From RH-AL1 sp965198495 (lineage in GTDB: Bacteria; Pseudomonadota; Alphaproteobacteria; Rhizobiales; Beijerinckiaceae), in contig CBDAPL010000001.1 in assembly GCA_965198495.1 (NCBI GenBank), positions 1,426,001-1,490,000 of the forward strand: a stretch of 64,000 bases of DNA. Direction: 5' to 3'. This document shows positions 60,037-64,000 of the stretch, in pieces (within the stretch, counting starts at the first letter, position 1; every line of letters starts with the position of its first letter). Below the pieces are notes generated by a model that was given only the letters and a program-made list of their open reading frames with translations, searched no databases and was not told where the DNA came from. The translations under genes and the position numbers were made by a program.

Positions 60037-60702
60037 CTAGCGGTTCAACCGGCTGTAGACGTCGATGGCCTCGTCGACGTCGGAGAACATCATCAGTCGT
60101 CCGTCCACGAGCACGGCGCCCCGGTCGCAATAGTCTTTGATGACGCCCTGCGAGTGCGAGACCATGATGACGTCCGACCGACTGCGCCGATCCGTGAAGG
60201 CCTTCGTGCATTTGGCCTGGAACCGCGCGTCGCCGGTCGCGGTGCTCTCGTCGATGAGATAGCAGTCGAATTCGATCGCCATCGAGAGGGCGAAGGCGAG
60301 ACGGCCGGTCATGCCGGAGGAATAGGTCTTCGTCGGCGCGTCGAGATAGTCGCCCAACTCCGAGAAGTCCTCGACGAAGTCCAGCGTCTCGCGCACATCC
60401 TGACCGTATGCCCGAGCGGCGAACGTGACATTGTGGCGGCCCGTCATGAGCCCGTTGAAGCCGCCGGCGAGCCCGAGCGGCCAGGAGATGCGGCCGTTGC
60501 GGATGACCCTGCCGGAGTTCGGTCCCTCCGTGCCGGACATGAGCCGGATCGTCGTCGATTTACCGGCACCGTTGACGCCCATGATGCCGTAGGAATGGCC
60601 GCGTTCGAACTGCGTGTTGACGCGGTCGAGCACCGTCTTACGGTGCCCGCTCGCCTTGTAGTATTTCAGTACGTTCTCGAAGACGATGGTCGCGGGCGCC
60701 AA
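60037..60702 (-). CDS. KpsT/CtrD-like polysaccharide export ABC ATPase
   Basis: A 221-aa ATPase of the capsule-export branch: Walker A GVNGAGKST, signature in KTYSSGMTGRLAFALSMAIE, Walker B YLIDESTATGD and switch His in IMVSHSQGVIKDYC. The family transports lipid-linked polysaccharide to the periplasm. The start is a TTG with AGGAAACG upstream; the length then matches KpsT (about 220 aa). No KpsM-type permease or capsule genes are near, so it is an orphan unless its partners are elsewhere. Confidence 0.82.
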   Translation of the reverse strand: MAPATIVFENVLKYYKASGHRKTVLDRVNTQFERGHSYGIMGVNGAGKSTTIRLMSGTEGPNSGRVIRNGRISWPLGLAGGFNGLMTGRHNVTFAARAYGQDVRETLDFVEDFSELGDYLDAPTKTYSSGMTGRLAFALSMAIEFDCYLIDESTATGDARFQAKCTKAFTDRRSRSDVIMVSHSQGVIKDYCDRGAVLVDGRLMMFSDVDEAIDVYSRLNR

Positions 60703-60770
60703 GGCGTTTCCTGCGCATGGAGAGACGTCAACTCGAGTACGCGACCTTTGTGGCGAAAAGCTTGCGTCGT

Positions 60771-62303
60771 CTAGCCGCCGAGGATCGGAAACGTGACGGC
60801 GATCGCCCAGGCGAACGCCAGGGCGTTGGCGATGCCGCCGACGAGCGGATGGCGTGTGGCGCGATACGCCCAGCCACTGAACAGGCCGTAGATGACGAAG
60901 AACAGCACGATCACCGCGGCGATAATGACAAGGAAGAACAGCTTCTGAAGGTTGAGCGCCACCGCGATCGCCAGCGAGCCGACGAAGCAAAGCTTGGTGA
61001 AGGCGTAGGCGCCGCGCGGCGCTAAGGTGCCGCGCACCAGCCACTCGTCGGCCACGAAGTACGGCAGCGTGCCGACGAGCAGCGCCAGGATGAGCGGCAC
61101 GCGCGCTTGTATCGGCATGAAGGAGGCAACGTAACGATCGATCGGCAGGCCAAAGACCACGATGCTGTAGAACGCCACGGCGATGACAGCGACGGCCAGC
61201 GAAACGATGCCGAAGTCGGCACCCCTGTGGCGGATGCCGCCGGTGATCCACAGACCCGCGAAGGTCAGGACGCCGTAGACGAAGAAGTGCGCGGCGAGGT
61301 AGTCGCCGAGCAGGATCGGCAGGAAGCCGGTCGGCACCTTCCAGAGGATCAGCGGCGTCAGCACGGCTGGCGTCAAGGCGACGGGCAGCAGGCGTGGCCA
61401 GCGCAGCCCCGCGCCGAGCGGCTGGGCCGCGACCCTCGGCAACAGGGTCGACAGCGGTCGCGCGAGCAGCGTGAGCCCGAGAAACAAGAGCCCGATCGAG
61501 CCGCCCCGCACGTCGAGGAAGCCGGAGCCCTGGCGTTTGTACACGGCGTCCAGCCAGCCCAGCGCCTCGCGCAGGCTGTCGCGGCTGTAGAGCACGCCGA
61601 TATGCTCGACGCCTGTCGAAAACGAGAAGCGCCGTGCGGTGCCGTCCTCCAGGCTGCCGTAGGTCGTGCGCTCGCGCGGCGGCCCGCTCGCCGCCATCGC
61701 CGTCGCCGCCACGCCTTGATCCTTCAGCACCGTCGGCTCCAGCGCGCCGGCAATCACCAGCAGGTCGCGCGGGCTGTCGCGCGTGATGACCTTCGAGAAC
61801 ATCGAGACGGCGATGGTCGCGTCGATTCCGGGGATCGCCCGCGCGGCACGCACGACGATGTCGGAGGCCATGGAATGGCCGAGCAGGGCGACGCGGCCGT
61901 CGCCGCCCGGCACGGTCCTGGCGAAGGTGATGACGCTCGCGAGCTGGTCGACAAGCGCCTTCGTCGCGCCGTCGGCGCTGGTGATGCTGCCCGTCAGCGG
62001 CTCGGGATTGCGGCCGTGGCCCAGGAAATCGAAGGTGATGGCGACGTAGCCGTTGCGCGCCAGCGTCACCGCGAAAGGCTGCATCAGCTGTTGCGATCCG
62101 GCGAACCCGTGCGCGATGACGACGACCGGCGCCGGGCTGGCGCCCGCGAGGCGGAAGATTGTGGCTGGCGTCGTGCCGATGGCGACGGGACGCACGGTGA
62201 GCCCGTCGCTCGCTGCCCGGAGGTGCCAGAGACCGATCGAAATAGCCGCGAGCGCGAGAAGGGCGAGGATCGCGTCGAAGGGCCTACGCACGCCCCGCAT
62301 CAT
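60771..62303 (-). CDS. Alpha/beta hydrolase fused to a C-terminal membrane domain
   Basis: A 510-aa protein (start could be the GTG at 62321). After one N-terminal helix comes an alpha/beta hydrolase domain: oxyanion PVVVIAHGFAGSQQLMQPFA, nucleophile GHSMAS, and GVEHIGVLYS near the expected His. The second half (about 260-510) has seven or more predicted helices. Such two-part proteins are known in Rhizobiales and are annotated as membrane hydrolases; the substrate is unknown. It lies between bchP and the KpsT-like gene on the minus strand. Confidence 0.75.
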   Translation of the reverse strand: MMRGVRRPFDAILALLALAAISIGLWHLRAASDGLTVRPVAIGTTPATIFRLAGASPAPVVVIAHGFAGSQQLMQPFAVTLARNGYVAITFDFLGHGRNPEPLTGSITSADGATKALVDQLASVITFARTVPGGDGRVALLGHSMASDIVVRAARAIPGIDATIAVSMFSKVITRDSPRDLLVIAGALEPTVLKDQGVAATAMAASGPPRERTTYGSLEDGTARRFSFSTGVEHIGVLYSRDSLREALGWLDAVYKRQGSGFLDVRGGSIGLLFLGLTLLARPLSTLLPRVAAQPLGAGLRWPRLLPVALTPAVLTPLILWKVPTGFLPILLGDYLAAHFFVYGVLTFAGLWITGGIRHRGADFGIVSLAVAVIAVAFYSIVVFGLPIDRYVASFMPIQARVPLILALLVGTLPYFVADEWLVRGTLAPRGAYAFTKLCFVGSLAIAVALNLQKLFFLVIIAAVIVLFFVIYGLFSGWAYRATRHPLVGGIANALAFAWAIAVTFPILGG

Positions 62304-62349
62304 CCCGGGCGGCTTTGCCACTTCCGGACTGGAAGGGTGGGCGACAAAC

Positions 62350-63537
62350 CTAATGCGCGCCGATCCCGATCAGCTGGCCGAGATCCTTGAAGAAGATGCG
62401 CACGTGGGCGACCGGCTTCTGGCGCTTGATTTCCTTGTTCATGTAGGACTGCCAAGTGAGTTCCTGCACGTCCTTGTCCTGGCAGATCTTGACGAACTTC
62501 TCGCGGCGCTTGTCGCTCGAGTACCAGAAGTACTGCATGATGCCGAGTACCAGGAACACGGTGCCGTGCGCCTTCATGAAGCGCTTGCGCGCGAGGCCGA
62601 GCGCCTTGGCGTCGCCGGTCGCGAAGACCCGCTGGATGGCCTCGCCGGCAAAGCGGGCGCAGGCCATCGCGTAGTAGATGCCTTCGCCCGACGACGGCGC
62701 GACGACGCCGCAGGCGTCGCCCACGAGGATCACGTCGCGGCCGTTGTCCCACTTCTTCATCGGCTTCAGCGGGATCGGTGCGCCTTCCTTGCGGATCGTC
62801 TCGCATCCATCGAGTCCGGTGCGCCGGCGCAGGTCGGCGATCGCGCCCTTGAGACTGAAACCCTTGTTGGCGCTGCCGGTCCCGATGCTCATCGTCGAAC
62901 CATGCGGGAAGACCCAGGAGTAGAAATCGGGCGACATCGAACCATCGTAGTAGATGTCGCAGCGGTTTGCGGCGTAGGCGTTTGTCTCCACCGAAGGCGC
63001 CTTGACGATCTCGTGGTAGGCGAACACGAATTTCGCGGTCTTGAAGGTCGGCATCGCCGCGCGCGCCACGGCGGAATTGGCGCCATCCGCGCCGACGACC
63101 ATGCGCGCCCGTACCTGGATCTCGCCGGCATCGCTCGCGTAATGCACGATCGCGGTATCGTCGCTGTCGCGCGTGATGGTGGTGAAGGCGCCGGTACGCC
63201 GGTCGGCGCCGTTGCTCGCCGCCCGCGCGCGGAGGAACTCGTCGAAATGCTCGCGGTCGACGATGCCGACGTAGCCACCGGTACCGATCGGCATGTCGAC
63301 TTCCTTGCCGCTCGGCGAGACCATGCGCGCGGATCTGATCTTCGCGCACATCTGGCTCTCGGGGATCTCGAAGTCGCGCACCAGGCGCGGCGGGATCGCG
63401 CCGCCGCAGGGCTTGATGCGCCCCGCCTTGTCGAGCAGCATGACCGAGCGGCCGGCTTTCGCGAGATCGTCGGCGACCGTCGCGCCGGCCGGCCCGCCGC
63501 CGACGACCACGACGTCGAAGGTCTCGAGAGCGCTCAT
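62350..63537 (-). CDS. bchP: Geranylgeranyl reductase of bacteriochlorophyll synthesis
   Basis: BchP, 395 aa, reduces the geranylgeranyl tail of bacteriochlorophyll to phytyl. The FAD motif is FDVVVVGGGPAGATVADDLA; AGRIKPCGGAIPPRLV and the second flavin motif VILVGDACGVVAPSSGEGIY are typical of BchP/ChlP, and the C-terminus QYFWYSSDKRREKFVKIC is BchP-like. It lies 25 bp downstream of bchG on the same strand, so the two are co-transcribed. Confidence 0.94.
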   Translation of the reverse strand: MSALETFDVVVVGGGPAGATVADDLAKAGRSVMLLDKAGRIKPCGGAIPPRLVRDFEIPESQMCAKIRSARMVSPSGKEVDMPIGTGGYVGIVDREHFDEFLRARAASNGADRRTGAFTTITRDSDDTAIVHYASDAGEIQVRARMVVGADGANSAVARAAMPTFKTAKFVFAYHEIVKAPSVETNAYAANRCDIYYDGSMSPDFYSWVFPHGSTMSIGTGSANKGFSLKGAIADLRRRTGLDGCETIRKEGAPIPLKPMKKWDNGRDVILVGDACGVVAPSSGEGIYYAMACARFAGEAIQRVFATGDAKALGLARKRFMKAHGTVFLVLGIMQYFWYSSDKRREKFVKICQDKDVQELTWQSYMNKEIKRQKPVAHVRIFFKDLGQLIGIGAH

Positions 63538-63562
63538 GACAATCCCCTGGGTGCGATGGTTG

Positions 63563-64000
63563 CTAGGCGAACGTGCGGATGGCGATGGCGCTCGCCATCA
63601 TGCCGAGGACGTAGAGCGGCACACCGAAACCGCTGTAGAAGAGCGCTCGCGCGATCGGCGCCTTGAGGTACCATGCCATCAGCATCGCCTGGCCGCCGAG
63701 CAGGGCGACCACGCTACAAGCGTAGATCGGGTGACCCCAAACGAGCAGTAGCGCGATCACGGCGACCTGCGGCACGGCCATGACGACACAGGAGACGCGC
63801 GCCGCGCGGTTGGCGCCGAGCAGCACCGGCAGGGAGCCGATGCCGGTGCGCCTGTCGCCCTCGATGGCCTTGAAGTCGTTGAGCGTCATGATGCCGTGCG
63901 CGCCGGCGCTGAAGAGCGCGGCGAGCAGCAGCGAGCGCACCGACGGCAACGCGCCGCCCAGCATGACCGCCGCGCCGGTCACCCAGGCGAGGCCTTCGTA
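63563..64000 (-). CDS. bchG: Bacteriochlorophyll synthase, C-terminal part
   Basis: The 5' part is outside the window. The visible 145 codons are the C-terminal half of a UbiA-type prenyltransferase; the second Asp-rich motif NDFKAIEGDRRTGIGSLPV and several helices (FSGFGVPLYVLGMMASAI) match BchG, which attaches geranylgeranyl or phytyl to bacteriochlorophyllide. It is followed directly by bchP. In many photosynthesis clusters a pucC-like gene stands between them; here there is none. Confidence 0.92.
   Translation of the reverse strand, partial: YEGLAWVTGAAVMLGGALPSVRSLLLAALFSAGAHGIMTLNDFKAIEGDRRTGIGSLPVLLGANRAARVSCVVMAVPQVAVIALLLVWGHPIYACSVVALLGGQAMLMAWYLKAPIARALFYSGFGVPLYVLGMMASAIAIRTFA

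Overview
The window is high-GC DNA from an alphaproteobacterium, most likely a member of the Hyphomicrobiales (Rhizobiales) that makes bacteriochlorophyll. Evidence: Irr with a heme-regulatory Cys-Pro motif next to fabA-fabB-fabI; the hybrid kinase CckA behind a full CtrA-type box; a GAAC-N7-GAAC (alphaproteobacterial LexA-type) box; the aerobic cobalamin enzymes CobC, CobH and CobI behind a B12 riboswitch; and bchG-bchP at the right edge. The family or genus cannot be fixed from sequence alone.

Layout. 0-2.5 kb: end of ribF, pheS, and a secreted protease-inhibitor-like protein. 2.5-6 kb: fabA-fabB-fabI (minus) divergent from irr. 6-9.3 kb: cobC, divergent from riboswitch-DUF1636-cobH-cobI. 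9.5-13.9 kb: EamA transporter, YciB septation protein, ychF, tandem MaoC hydratase. 13.9-18.7 kb: a polyamine-type ABC operon (minus) with small envelope proteins beside it. 18.8-25.5 kb: carA, amidohydrolase, metallo-hydrolase, murI, MFS transporter. 25.5-27 kb: a TetR repressor and a DJ-1-family enzyme sharing one operator sequence. 27.2-33.6 kb: trmJ, a YafQ-type toxin with a broken antitoxin, icd, a low-GC two-gene cassette, dksA, a GST and a FliO-like gene. 33.9-36.4 kb: cckA. 36.4-41.7 kb: a small low-GC patch, dapD, SH3 protein, D-2-hydroxyacid dehydrogenase, slyX, GH25 lysozyme-like lipoprotein. 41.8-45 kb: a radical-SAM and UdgX DNA-repair module behind a LexA-type box. 45-50.6 kb: rmlD, copA, M23 endopeptidase. 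50.7-59.9 kb: opgG/D, creatininase-like, pheT, cdd, ppk2, L,D-transpeptidase. 60-64 kb: orphan KpsT-like ATPase, membrane-fused alpha/beta hydrolase, bchP, bchG (cut by the window end).

Three features stand out. (1) At least seven gene boundaries carry short tandem-repeat arrays, each with its own unit (about 9-28 bp). Several run over a neighbour's stop codon or supply alternative GTG starts. (2) Five genes between 28.4 and 44.5 kb (an antitoxin, dksA, a FliO-like gene, a ParD antitoxin and the DUF4130-UdgX fusion) each need a single small indel to be intact, and I see none elsewhere. This suggests either a local sequence-quality problem or real local decay. (3) pheS and pheT, normally adjacent, are about 52 kb apart on opposite strands. 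The radical-SAM/UdgX module with its SOS-type box is the best candidate for a less-described functional system.

All family assignments come from reading translations and motifs; no database search was run.
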